Shown: positions 36,900 through 45,601 of the stretch, piece by piece
How positions within the stretch are numbered: the stretch's first letter is position 1
Layout of the letters: each line of letters starts with the position of its first letter
Source: Caldilineaceae bacterium SB0661_bin_32
GTDB taxonomy: Bacteria > Chloroflexota > Anaerolineae > Caldilineales > Caldilineaceae
Direction: 5' to 3'
NCBI GenBank assembly: GCA_009841235.1
Contig: VXMH01000014.1
Span: 62,001-126,000, forward strand
DNA length: 64,000 nucleotides
Notes under the pieces: generated by a model
Databases searched by the model: none
Told to the model about the DNA's origin: nothing
What the model saw: the letters and a program-made list of their open reading frames with translations, nothing else
Made by a program: the position numbers and the translations under genes

Positions 36900-37934
36900 A
36901 TGCGAACTGCGCTACTTTCCTACAGCCATCACGGCCGCGGCATGGCCGGCACGACGCGTGACCTCGGCCACGAGATCGTCGCCGTTATGGACGCCGTGCC
37001 AGGGCCGCGCCAGCAGTTGGCCGACGAATTCAACTGTCCCGCCTACAGCACCGCAGGCGAGTGCCTCGACGCCAGCCAGCCCGACGCCGTCCTCGTCGCC
37101 GGCAAGCACACCGAAATGCCCGGCCACGTCCGCGCCTGTGCCGAACGCGGTCTGCCCTTCCTTCTCGACAAGCCCTTCGCCGACTGCGCCGACCGTCTCC
37201 GGCCCGCCGCCGAACTTTGCACAGAGCGCAGCGTCTTCAGCGCCCTCACCCTGCCCAACCGCGGCACGGAGCTTGTAGACATCGTTCAAGGCATGATCGA
37301 TGATGGCAGCTTCGGCGATCTCGTCCTCTACAACAGCCGCCTCAACAACGGGCCGCCCTCCCGCTACGACCCCACGCCCTCCGCCTGGCACAACGATGCC
37401 ACTATCTCCGGCGGCGGCTGCTGGGCGACCGAGTCCGCCCACGGTATCGACACCTTCCTGCAGTTCGTCGGCGACCGCCCCGTCACCGCCGTCGGCGGCG
37501 TCATTTCCAACTCGATGTACGCACGCGAAGTAGAGGATGTGGCGGTGGGGGTTTTGCGCACCGACGACGGCGTAACCGGCATCGTCGAATCAGGTTACAG
37601 CTACCCGTCAGGCGCCCGCGCGGGCGACCACAGCTTCCGTTTCATCGGCACCAAAGCGACGGTCCTGCAACGCTATGACCAGCAGGGAAACAGGGTGACA
37701 GAGGTCCACACAACCGAGGGTGTAACTTTTCACGAGGAATCGCCGCATACCCGCGGCATGAAGGAGATCATGCGCAGGGCGCTGGCAGCCATCGAGGAGG
37801 GACACAGCAGCTTCTCTCCTGATGTCGAGCATGCCGTGCGCATCCTCGAACTCCAGGACGCGGTCTACGCCCTCGCCCGCGCTAATTCGATGACGAACGG
37901 CCCGCATCCCCTCGGCGCGCCCGGGGCGGTGTAG
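36900..37934 (+). CDS. Gfo/Idh/MocA family oxidoreductase (divergent third member)
   Basis: This 344-residue protein is more distant. It begins MRTALLSYSHHGRGMAG, so the usual GxGxxG loop is altered, but LLDKPFAD keeps the catalytic Lys-Pro pair and GGGCWATESAHGIDTFLQF supplies the conserved His helix. It starts 11 bases after the preceding stop, so it belongs to the same operon. The last codons, including the stop, fall inside a tRNA-like sequence at 37926-37953, so the C-terminus may have been altered by an insertion event. Confidence 0.88.
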   Translation: MRTALLSYSHHGRGMAGTTRDLGHEIVAVMDAVPGPRQQLADEFNCPAYSTAGECLDASQPDAVLVAGKHTEMPGHVRACAERGLPFLLDKPFADCADRLRPAAELCTERSVFSALTLPNRGTELVDIVQGMIDDGSFGDLVLYNSRLNNGPPSRYDPTPSAWHNDATISGGGCWATESAHGIDTFLQFVGDRPVTAVGGVISNSMYAREVEDVAVGVLRTDDGVTGIVESGYSYPSGARAGDHSFRFIGTKATVLQRYDQQGNRVTEVHTTEGVTFHEESPHTRGMKEIMRRALAAIEEGHSSFSPDVEHAVRILELQDAVYALARANSMTNGPHPLGAPGAV

Positions 37935-37953
37935 CTCAGTTGGGCAGCGGTTG
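37926..37953 (+). other. tRNA-like 5' fragment (A-box remnant)
   Basis: The bases around GGTGTAGCTCAGTTGGGCAG contain TAGCTCAGTTGG (37931-37942), the exact consensus of the tRNA D-arm/A-box. The D-stem partner is damaged, and no matching T-arm or 3' acceptor follows. It looks like the 5' end of a tRNA gene left at an integration or recombination point next to the RecQ/DprA island. It could also be chance. Confidence 0.35.
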
Positions 37954-38074
37954 GAGAGGGGATCTGAATGCTACCCGCGTTTTGGCTAATTGTTCAGTTG
38001 CACTCACGCTCAATGTTCGATAGGTTTCGGAGGAGCAGAGAATCTGATCGGTGGTCCGAATACGGGTCTAAGTC

Positions 38075-39544
38075 TTATTGCTTCGTAACCGGGGCGATAG
38101 AAGACGTGTCGGATTCGGTGAGCGGCCGTGAAAAAGACATTTGGTTACTCTCGGTGCCTTGATAGCGAGACTTAGGAAGCTTTTCAATCTTGCCCGCGTC
38201 CAGCATTCGTTTAAGCCACTGTGCGGTTTGCCCTCGATGCCCTTTAGTCGTTTTCAAGTAGGTGGCAATCTCTTCCAGTTTCAGGGGGCCAAGTTCATCC
38301 AATAACTGCAGTATTATCTCCTCTACGTGCGCGAAGAGCTGGTCTCCCCATGACTGTTCCTGTCTTGGTGCCAGCCGGGATTCTTCTTGGCTGACCGGTA
38401 GTGGTGTGGGCGGACCGTACGATTCGGGAGATGTAGCCGATTCCCCTATCGTCAACGTGTTCGGTTGTTCCGGCGATTTAATAGATGCTTCTGTATAAGC
38501 AGAGTCAACGACTATCCCGGAACTGTCGATTGCCGGGGTAGTCTGCTGACTGAAAAGGGGAAGGTCAGGGTTCTTGTCGCGCTTCCTGATGTCATGTATA
38601 AATCTGCGCAAGTCCTCTATGTCGTCGAATTCCGGCCAACTGTGTGCCCCCAGCCTTCGCAACGCTGCCAGGCCGCGCGAATCAGGGCCTGATGTTCGCG
38701 TATAAACGGGAACCACTTTCAACTTCTGAATCTGTTCCACAGCGCCCTGCCACGTGCCACCCTTTTCCACGTCGGATTCAACCACCAAGGCGATATCGGA
38801 CAAGGCATAAATCAGTTTGTTTCGGTCCATTGCCCGCCAGACTTCAAAGCGCACAGCGGGATCAAAGGGCGAACACAACAACAGCCTCCCTTGCAATAGG
38901 TCACTGCGGTTGCGCATCACGGCGGTTTCCAGATTATTGGCTATTACACCGATGACACGCCCCCCCGCAGCGGTCGCTCCTTGCATCGCTGCCTGATCAA
39001 TTCCTTTAGCGCCCCCTGAAACAATCGTGCAATCGGCGCTTGCTGCTATTTCGCCCACGTTGCGTGTATATTCGAGTAGATCGGCATCCACATGGCGGGA
39101 GCCGACTACCGCTAGACCGCCCTTCTGCAACAGAGCGATGTCCCCACAAACATAAAGCAATGCAGGTGCTAGGTATTGTAATGTTTTCTTTAGGCGCTGG
39201 GGGTACATGTCGTCTGCACGGCTGATGACCTGAATAGAGCGCTGCTGCCAGTGTTCTAGTGCCAGTCCCAACTGCATTCCCCGTCCCAGCAACCGACTGA
39301 GACGTTCTTGGTCGAACTGATGTTTCTCCAACGTATTCAGAATGTCCGAAATTTTCTCCCTGTCTATCAGATCGGCGGGTTGACTGTCTATCTGTTGTAA
39401 GGTCTTAACCAAGTTAGTGTATTCGCGATGGGTAAGAAGAAGCTTCCGTTCGGTTGATCCGCCTGCTATAAGTGGCGAAACCAGCATCAGGATGGCCTGC
39501 GTATTCGCAGAGAGGTTCGTCATATCGTACTCAACCCTTTGCAT
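38075..39544 (-). CDS. DprA/Smf-like SLOG-domain protein with C-terminal winged helix
   Basis: This 489-residue protein carries a DprA-type Rossmann (SLOG) domain: VVGSRHVD at 146-153, SGGAKGID at 176-183, VIGVIANN at 197-204 and EKGGTW at 260-265. In transformation DprA binds single-stranded DNA and loads RecA. Here the N-terminal 135 residues are not a classic SAM domain, a polar linker of about 60 residues follows the core, and a winged-helix-like segment lies near 410-470. It overlaps the RecQ-type gene by 14 bases if read from ATG 39544; Met 8 (39523) is an alternative start. The pairing suggests a DNA-conflict role rather than transformation. Confidence 0.85.
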   Translation of the reverse strand: MQRVEYDMTNLSANTQAILMLVSPLIAGGSTERKLLLTHREYTNLVKTLQQIDSQPADLIDREKISDILNTLEKHQFDQERLSRLLGRGMQLGLALEHWQQRSIQVISRADDMYPQRLKKTLQYLAPALLYVCGDIALLQKGGLAVVGSRHVDADLLEYTRNVGEIAASADCTIVSGGAKGIDQAAMQGATAAGGRVIGVIANNLETAVMRNRSDLLQGRLLLCSPFDPAVRFEVWRAMDRNKLIYALSDIALVVESDVEKGGTWQGAVEQIQKLKVVPVYTRTSGPDSRGLAALRRLGAHSWPEFDDIEDLRRFIHDIRKRDKNPDLPLFSQQTTPAIDSSGIVVDSAYTEASIKSPEQPNTLTIGESATSPESYGPPTPLPVSQEESRLAPRQEQSWGDQLFAHVEEIILQLLDELGPLKLEEIATYLKTTKGHRGQTAQWLKRMLDAGKIEKLPKSRYQGTESNQMSFSRPLTESDTSSIAPVTKQ

Positions 39545-41600
39545 CGGCTAAAGCCAGCGGCCACACCTCACCACTGCCTGCTTTGCGCAGTAGCGAAGCA
39601 GCCATTGTGAACGTCCAGCCTGAATCCACTATATCATCCACCAACAGCACTGGCCCGCGATGTATATTCTGAATATCGGTTTGCATGGACCCGATTAGGT
39701 TTCGACACTGGTGCGCGGAATTGGCCATCTCCTTTTGCGGAGGATGATCCCGCACCTTGATTAGGGAAGAGCGGAACGGCAACTGCAATGCCAAGGCCAA
39801 ACGACGGGCAAAATCCGGCACAAGATTGGGGCTCCTCCGCGAGGGAATACATGTGACCCATTGGGGAAATGGATGAGGCCCCCATTTACGGACAAGGTCG
39901 GCGCAGGCCTGAACCAAATCATCGGAGAATTGGCCGATTGTGTACTTCCCGTGGCTGACTTCAGTTCCCCAGCCTCCATCGTTCCAGTCGCACAGACTCT
40001 TGCCGGGACTAGCTTGCAGTTCCTGGGGGATACTTCCATTGTATTCAGGTGTACCCATTGCGGTAGGCCACCTCTTACGGGGGGAAATCGTACCCATGTT
40101 GTTGCGTAAAAACCGTTCGGCTGCTTGTATCAACTGAGGATTTGTGCTCGCCGGGAGTTGAGGCAAACGGGATGATCCGACATCGCCCGGATCGCCATCT
40201 AAGGCTGTGATCAAAAACCTCATATGTCCACGGGGCAACGACACGTATTCTTGTATCTGTTCTTGTTCTTCTTTGCGCAAATCCGTCAGCCGTCTGATCC
40301 GCTCCCAAAACGAAACCGACAGTTGTGTAGGAGTTAACTGCCATTTGCTTCCTTGTTGCACAAGGGGTGCAGGTGACTCCAGTGCCAAGATTTTGGTAGC
40401 CTGCGTCAAGCGTGTAGGCTTGATATTGACCTCGTTCTGCAACTCGTAAGTGGAAAGCCCATCGGGCGCTCGTTCTAGAGCTTCTATGATCTTCTCCACT
40501 TCCTTATGTGTGGGAAAACTGTTCCTTATAAAGTAATCAAGGATATCTGTTTCTTCTCTACCACTAAGCAGAATGCCGTAAGCGTCGTTGCCGTCGCGTC
40601 CGGCACGCCCCACTTGCTGGTAATAGGACACGACAGAACCGGGCGCCTGGTAGTGAACGACAAAGCCCAAGTCCGGTTTATCAAACCCCATTCCTAATGC
40701 TACCGTCGCTATAAGGGCTTTTACGCGGTTTTTCAGAAGTAAGTTTTCTAAACGTTCACGTTCCTCATTTTCCATCTGTCCGGTGTAGACTTCCACGTCT
40801 AACGCGCGACGTTTTAACCATGTTGTCAAACGTTCGGCATCACGCACTGTCAAGACATAGACGATGCCGCTTCCTCTCATTCTAGGTAACCATTCTGCCA
40901 GCCAGGCCATGCGTTGGAATTGATCGGGTATCTTTATCGTCTGCAACGTGAGGCTGGAACGGTTTAAGTTTCCTTGCATTACATGCAAATTGGGACCCAG
41001 GATCGCCCGAAGATCGCTCATCACGCGTCGGTTAGCAGTGGCAGTGGTGGCCAACAGCCTTAGATTGGCCGGAAACAATTGCACAAGGCGCTCAATTCGC
41101 CGGTAATCAGGCCGAAAATCGTGCCCCCAGTCTGATATGCAATGCGCCTCGTCCACAACCAGGAACACGATGTCTTGTGCGACAACGCCCAGTACTTGCT
41201 CGCGAAACTTCAGATTAGCCAAGCGTTCAGGGGATATCAGCAATATGTCCACTTCATCCTGATGGACCTTGCCAATGATGTCTTCCCAATCCTGCGTGTT
41301 GCTCGAATTTATGGTCTCCGCCCGCACCCCCATGCGACGGGCTGCTGCAATCTGGTTGCGCATCAGGGAAAGCAGAGGCGAAATCAACAGTGCTGGCCCG
41401 GCGCCTTGTTCCCGCAGCAATTTCGCAGCGATGAAATACACGTTGCTCTTGCCCCAGCCTGTCTTTTGCACGACAAGCAGTGAGCCATTACCTTCTACAA
41501 CGTGTTGAATTGCCCTGTCTTGGTTTTCGTGGAAGTCTGCGTGAGGGAGACCAGTGCCTTCTCGTAGCAACTCCAGAGCACGATTCCGATCAAACTTCAT
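39531..41600 (-). CDS. RecQ-type DNA helicase fused to a C-terminal phosphoribosyltransferase-like domain
   Basis: This 689-residue protein has a RecQ superfamily 2 helicase core: Walker A KTGWGKS at 46-52, DEAHCISDWGHDFRP from 150, TATAN, and motif VI QVGRAGRDG. After about residue 480 the RecQ zinc/HRDC regions are absent. Instead a phosphoribosyltransferase-like domain ends the protein, with the PRPP loop VLLVDDIVDSGWTFT near 651-664. The start ATG 41600 follows GGAAAGGAATTGG; an extension to 41636 is less likely. It is coupled to the DprA-like gene. The region is visibly less GC-rich than its neighbours, consistent with horizontal transfer. Confidence 0.88.
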   Translation of the reverse strand: MKFDRNRALELLREGTGLPHADFHENQDRAIQHVVEGNGSLLVVQKTGWGKSNVYFIAAKLLREQGAGPALLISPLLSLMRNQIAAARRMGVRAETINSSNTQDWEDIIGKVHQDEVDILLISPERLANLKFREQVLGVVAQDIVFLVVDEAHCISDWGHDFRPDYRRIERLVQLFPANLRLLATTATANRRVMSDLRAILGPNLHVMQGNLNRSSLTLQTIKIPDQFQRMAWLAEWLPRMRGSGIVYVLTVRDAERLTTWLKRRALDVEVYTGQMENEERERLENLLLKNRVKALIATVALGMGFDKPDLGFVVHYQAPGSVVSYYQQVGRAGRDGNDAYGILLSGREETDILDYFIRNSFPTHKEVEKIIEALERAPDGLSTYELQNEVNIKPTRLTQATKILALESPAPLVQQGSKWQLTPTQLSVSFWERIRRLTDLRKEEQEQIQEYVSLPRGHMRFLITALDGDPGDVGSSRLPQLPASTNPQLIQAAERFLRNNMGTISPRKRWPTAMGTPEYNGSIPQELQASPGKSLCDWNDGGWGTEVSHGKYTIGQFSDDLVQACADLVRKWGPHPFPQWVTCIPSRRSPNLVPDFARRLALALQLPFRSSLIKVRDHPPQKEMANSAHQCRNLIGSMQTDIQNIHRGPVLLVDDIVDSGWTFTMAASLLRKAGSGEVWPLALADAKG

Positions 41601-41619
41601 CCAATTCCTTTCCCTAAGT

Positions 41620-42414
41620 TCACACCCGCCCCGCAAACGAACGCCCGCGGACCTGCTTAAACGGCGGCATCTTCGGCGCGTCCGTTACCGACTCGTCCCG
41701 CCGCGACGACGCCCGCATGTAGTGGACCGCATAACCGCGCCGCCGTTTCCCCGACAGGTTGGCGTTGCTCTGGTGCAGTACCAGGCTGTGATGAAAACTG
41801 ATGCTGCCCGCATTCAGAGGCGCGGGCACGATCGGCCACTGCTCGCTCCCCAGATCTTCCACGAACCAGGATAGCTGTTCCCCTCGTATCATCCCCCAGC
41901 GGTGCGTACCGGGGGCGAAGTTCAGGCAGCCGTTATCAACCGCAGCCTGATCGATCGCCGTCCACGCCGAGACCAGGTCCATCGGGAAAATGTCCCGCCA
42001 CGACGCCGAGTCCTGGTGCCACGGCTGTTCCGTCCCAGTGACCGGCGCCTTCATGAACAGCTGGTCTCCATACATCTTGATGTCATCGCAGCCCAACAGA
42101 TCGGCGATGATGTCGACGATCCCAGGATGGCTGGCATGGCCCCACATGACCTCATCATAAACGGCCAGATTGTACAGTTTGCGCACCGACAGCACCTGGT
42201 CCGCAACTTCACGTTCGCCTTCCCGGAACACCTTCTCCAGCTGAATGCTCGTCTCCGGGATATGTTCGACCTTGCCGGCGGCGATAAGATCGGTGTGCGC
42301 CGCCAGAGCCGACACCTCCTCCGCCGAGAGAACGTCCTCTACGGTCAGAAAGCCGTTGAGCCTGAACTGCCTGACCTGCTCCTCAGACAGTACGCGCAGG
42401 CGCGGGGTTGCCAT
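41620..42414 (-). CDS. phytanoyl-CoA dioxygenase (PhyH) family protein
   Basis: This 264-residue protein is a non-haem Fe(II)/2-oxoglutarate dioxygenase-like enzyme. The facial triad is H133 and D135 in WHQDSASW and H214 in HHSLVLHQS. RRGYAVHYM near 226-234 holds the Arg expected to bind 2-oxoglutarate. Family members hydroxylate small organic molecules. Its neighbour on the same strand is an aldo/keto reductase, so both may act on one metabolite. Substrate unknown. Confidence 0.88.
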   Translation of the reverse strand: MATPRLRVLSEEQVRQFRLNGFLTVEDVLSAEEVSALAAHTDLIAAGKVEHIPETSIQLEKVFREGEREVADQVLSVRKLYNLAVYDEVMWGHASHPGIVDIIADLLGCDDIKMYGDQLFMKAPVTGTEQPWHQDSASWRDIFPMDLVSAWTAIDQAAVDNGCLNFAPGTHRWGMIRGEQLSWFVEDLGSEQWPIVPAPLNAGSISFHHSLVLHQSNANLSGKRRRGYAVHYMRASSRRDESVTDAPKMPPFKQVRGRSFAGRV

Positions 42415-42497
42415 ACAAATCGGTCCTTTCTCTGAAACACCGGAATCGGCGAAGAAATCAACTCCGTGTTGACGTCACCAGCCCGGCCCCTTTGCGA

Positions 42498-43481
42498 TCA
42501 CTCATCCTCCACCCAGGCCGCTGGCGCCGTATCCACACCGTGTTTGGCGAACACCGCATCGATCTCGTCCAGCGTCTCCTGGTCAAGTGACCAGTCCAGA
42601 CCGGCTACGTTTTCCTCGACCTCCTCCGGGCGACGGAACCCGATCAGCGCCACACTGACCACCGGATTCGACAGCGCCCAGCGCAGCGCAAGTTGGGGCA
42701 TGGTCTTGTCGTGCCGGGCAGCGATCGGCTTGAGGTCGTCAGCGGCAGCGACATTTCTGGCAAAGACCTCCTCCGTAAACAGAGGAATGTTGAAGGCCGT
42801 GCCATTGGAGCGCCAGTCACTTTCGTCAAACGTCGTATCGGGCGTAAACGTCCCCGTCAGCAGTCCATGCGCCAGCGATCCGTACGTCATCAGACCGATT
42901 TCATGCTTTGCAATCGTTGGGAAGATCTCGCGCTCCAGGCGGCGGTCGAACATATGGTAGCCGTACTGGGCGATGTCCACCCGCCGCGTCTCCATGCAGG
43001 TCTCGATCTGCTGTGGGCGAAAGTTGGAGACACCCACAAAGCGGGCCTTCCCCGCCTGCACGATCTCCTCCAGAACGCCCATTGGCTCATCCAGCGGCAC
43101 ATCCCTGTCCGGCCAGTGGACCAGGTAGACATCCACATAGTCGGTTCCGAGCGCCTTGAGGCTGCGGTCGATAGACGCCAGGGCCGTCTCGCGGCGGCTG
43201 TCGCGGCGCCAGTTGCCTTCGTCCTGGTAGATTCCCCACTTGGTCACGACGATAGCCTCATCGCGCCGCGTCCCCAGCGCCCTGCCCAGGATCTCTTCGG
43301 ACTGGCCAAAGCCGTACCCTTCGGCCGTGTCAAAGAGATTGATCCCAAGATCGAGTGCTCGATGCACCGCCTTGACAACGTCGCTTTCGTCAAAGTGTCC
43401 GTACCCGCCGCCGATCTCCCAGCAGCCGAAGCCGATTGCGGATACGTCCAGTCCCGTACGTCCAAATGCGCGATATTCCAT
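42498..43481 (-). CDS. aldo/keto reductase
   Basis: This 327-residue NADP-dependent reductase has the AKR catalytic tetrad: D51 and Y56 (NLFDTAEGYG), K81 (VVTKWG) and a His in VYLVHWPD near 118-125. GRTGLDVSAIGFGCWEIGG is the standard first strand, and SNPVVSVALIGFRRPEEVEEN supports the cofactor site. It lies 83 bases upstream of the dioxygenase gene in the direction of transcription. The substrate is unknown. Confidence 0.93.
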   Translation of the reverse strand: MEYRAFGRTGLDVSAIGFGCWEIGGGYGHFDESDVVKAVHRALDLGINLFDTAEGYGFGQSEEILGRALGTRRDEAIVVTKWGIYQDEGNWRRDSRRETALASIDRSLKALGTDYVDVYLVHWPDRDVPLDEPMGVLEEIVQAGKARFVGVSNFRPQQIETCMETRRVDIAQYGYHMFDRRLEREIFPTIAKHEIGLMTYGSLAHGLLTGTFTPDTTFDESDWRSNGTAFNIPLFTEEVFARNVAAADDLKPIAARHDKTMPQLALRWALSNPVVSVALIGFRRPEEVEENVAGLDWSLDQETLDEIDAVFAKHGVDTAPAAWVEDE

Positions 43482-43596
43482 CTCTTGGCCTCCATGCAGT
43501 GGCTGGTAGCTTTGTGAACCTTTTGGATTTAGACAGTGTACAACGCCACCTGAGGCGGGTCAATGGGCAGGAAATGGAAATAAGAGGAAGGACCGC

Positions 43597-44772
43597 CTAT
43601 GTATTGTACATCTCCAGATGCCGCGCGGCGATCACTTCCCAACTGAACTGGCGGGCCGCCTTCCGGGCATTGGTGCGCAGGTTCTCCGCCAAGCGCGGGT
43701 CCTCGGCGATGCGCCGCACCGCCGCCGCGGTCGCAGCCGGATCTCTGGGCGGAACCAGCAGCAGATCGGAGTCCGCCCTCAGTTCAGGCGTCGAGTCTTG
43801 CGGATGCGTAGTCACGATCGCGCAACCGTTGGCCAGCGCCGCGGTCAGCGTGCTGCGCCGCATACTCATGCCGTCCTCATACGGCATCACCAGCACGTCG
43901 ATCGCGTTTAAGTCGGCAGCGACCTCAGCATCCGATTGGTGGCCGGTCCACTGCACGCGGCTGTCCAACCCACGATCAGAGACAGCAGCCTCGACCCGCT
44001 GCAGATACCTGAAGTTCGTTTCGTCGCTGGCCCCTACCCGTTCGCCGATCATCAGCAGATGCGCGTCCTGCCCGTCACCGGCCAGTGCCGCCAGTGTCTC
44101 GATCAGCGTCAGCCCGCCTTTGCTGGCGTTGAGAAAGCCGAAGTAGCCGAGCACCAGTTTCTCGCTGCCGTAACCGCGCGCCGCCCGCCGCCGCGTCCGC
44201 TCTTCCGTCGAAAATTTCCGGCTCTTGATGTCATTGCCGATCGGAATGCGGTGAAGCTGGCCCCGCTGCAACTGCCCTTGCACCGATTCCCAGTCACTCT
44301 GATTCGTAACCACAACCGCATCCGCGGCCCGCAGCGGCAGGCGCGTGACCCAGTTGCGCAGACGCGCGCCTGCTTTGGGAAAGAGATAGGGAACCCGCAG
44401 ATCGTGATATGTCCAGGCAGCGCGCAGCCCCTGTCGCCGCAGGAAATACGGCAAAGCGTTGATGGCCGGATGCATTCCATAGGCGGCCGTCTGGAACTGA
44501 ATGTGAACCCAATCGGCGCCGGCCGCGCGGGCGCAGGCAGGGATATCGCTCAGGATACGCCAGCCCCAGCTGCGGCGCCCCGGAAGTAACCGAACCGCAT
44601 CCGTCTCCGCGGCCGCCTTCACCTGTTCGTCGGTCAGGACGGCAATCTGCGCGCCCTGCGCCTGCAGAGCCGACGCCAGCTCGGCCGTGAATCTGCCGAC
44701 TCCGCCCACCATCGGCGGATACTCGCCCGTGACGAACAACACCTTTGGCTGCCCTGCCGACACGCTGCTCAA
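43597..44772 (-). CDS. glycosyltransferase family 4
   Basis: This 391-residue GT-B enzyme begins KVLFVTGEYPPMVGGVGRFTAELASAL, the donor-independent N-terminal pattern of GT4. The C-terminal half has LGYFGFLNASKGG, LMIGE and the MPYEDGMSMRRSTLTAALANGCAIVTT region that contains the nucleotide-sugar-binding acidic residues. It probably adds a sugar to a lipid or extracellular polymer. It is a single gene between two small units, with a gap of 115 bases on one side and 26 on the other. Confidence 0.92.
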   Translation of the reverse strand: MSSVSAGQPKVLFVTGEYPPMVGGVGRFTAELASALQAQGAQIAVLTDEQVKAAAETDAVRLLPGRRSWGWRILSDIPACARAAGADWVHIQFQTAAYGMHPAINALPYFLRRQGLRAAWTYHDLRVPYLFPKAGARLRNWVTRLPLRAADAVVVTNQSDWESVQGQLQRGQLHRIPIGNDIKSRKFSTEERTRRRAARGYGSEKLVLGYFGFLNASKGGLTLIETLAALAGDGQDAHLLMIGERVGASDETNFRYLQRVEAAVSDRGLDSRVQWTGHQSDAEVAADLNAIDVLVMPYEDGMSMRRSTLTAALANGCAIVTTHPQDSTPELRADSDLLLVPPRDPAATAAAVRRIAEDPRLAENLRTNARKAARQFSWEVIAARHLEMYNT

Positions 44773-44798
44773 GCCCCCATCGCTATACGGCCATCACG

Positions 44799-45263
44799 TT
44801 AATCGGGCATCCGCTCCTGCAAAGCGGCCAGCAGTTCCTCCTGGCGCGCCACCGCCGGCAAAAACTGCGTGCGGGGTACCTCCGTTTCGACGATTCCCTT
44901 AGCGGAAACGGGCCAGTAGACAAGGCTCACGCCGGGCGTGAAGCGTCCGGCCTCTTCACAGATGATCATCTGGCGGTACTGAATCTGCGTGGTCGCCTGC
45001 AGCGGCGCGCGCACCGTCACGCCGTCGGCGGTCAACTCCAGCCGCATCAGCGCCCAGCGCAAATGGATGAGCGTGAACCCGGTCGCCCCCAGCAGAAAGA
45101 AGAGGGCGGACAGGCTGAATCCGTTCAGGATCTCCCACAGGAAAAGTAGCGCTACTGCAACGCCGCCCGCGGCGAACAGGCGGTATGTCGTTCGAGGAAA
45201 GTAGACAGGGGCGTCAGTCATCAGACTGATAGCGGGCGGCTTATGGATTCCGCCAGCCGTCAT
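44799..45263 (-). CDS. membrane protein with PH-like C-terminal region
   Basis: This 154-residue protein has two adjacent hydrophobic segments (LFAAGGVAVALLFLWEIL and LSALFFLLGATGFTLIHL) and a soluble C-terminus resembling the bacterial PH/YdbT-like pattern (LELTADGVTVRAPLQATTQIQYRQM). Its ATG at 45263 overlaps the stop of the gene before it (ATGA), so the two are translationally coupled. The function is unknown. Confidence 0.7.
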   Translation of the reverse strand: MTAGGIHKPPAISLMTDAPVYFPRTTYRLFAAGGVAVALLFLWEILNGFSLSALFFLLGATGFTLIHLRWALMRLELTADGVTVRAPLQATTQIQYRQMIICEEAGRFTPGVSLVYWPVSAKGIVETEVPRTQFLPAVARQEELLAALQERMPD

Positions 45264-45583
45264 TCACTGCGGTCTGGTTGCCGCGCACGGCTGCTGACGA
45301 ACAGCATCGCGAATGCGACCACCGAGAGAACGCCGGCGCCGTAGACGATCATGCGGATCACCGGGCTCTCCCACAATGTCGGCGCAAAGCCGGCAAAGCC
45401 CCCCAGAATTCCGGCCAGAGGCACTGTCGCGATCAGGACGAAATGGAGCATCATGTAAGCGGGGGAAGGGCGCGGGAGGTCTTCCCGCCCGAGAAACTTC
45501 ATCATCATGTAGATCGCGCCCAGCGGATAGAGTACGCCCACCAGCAGCAGAACGGCCGATCCAACTTGGTACAGAGTGTCCAT
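45260..45583 (-). CDS. small integral membrane protein, unknown function
   Basis: This 107-residue protein has three likely membrane segments: residues 6-29, 44-68 and 78-97. No known motif was recognised. It is coupled by an ATGA overlap to the PH-like membrane protein and lies 18 bases downstream of the BMP-type ATPase gene, so it is probably part of that operon. It is too small to be the missing permease of the BMP importer. Confidence 0.7.
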   Translation of the reverse strand: MDTLYQVGSAVLLLVGVLYPLGAIYMMMKFLGREDLPRPSPAYMMLHFVLIATVPLAGILGGFAGFAPTLWESPVIRMIVYGAGVLSVVAFAMLFVSSRARQPDRSE

Positions 45584-45601
45584 GCCTATTGCATCTGTCG
45601 G

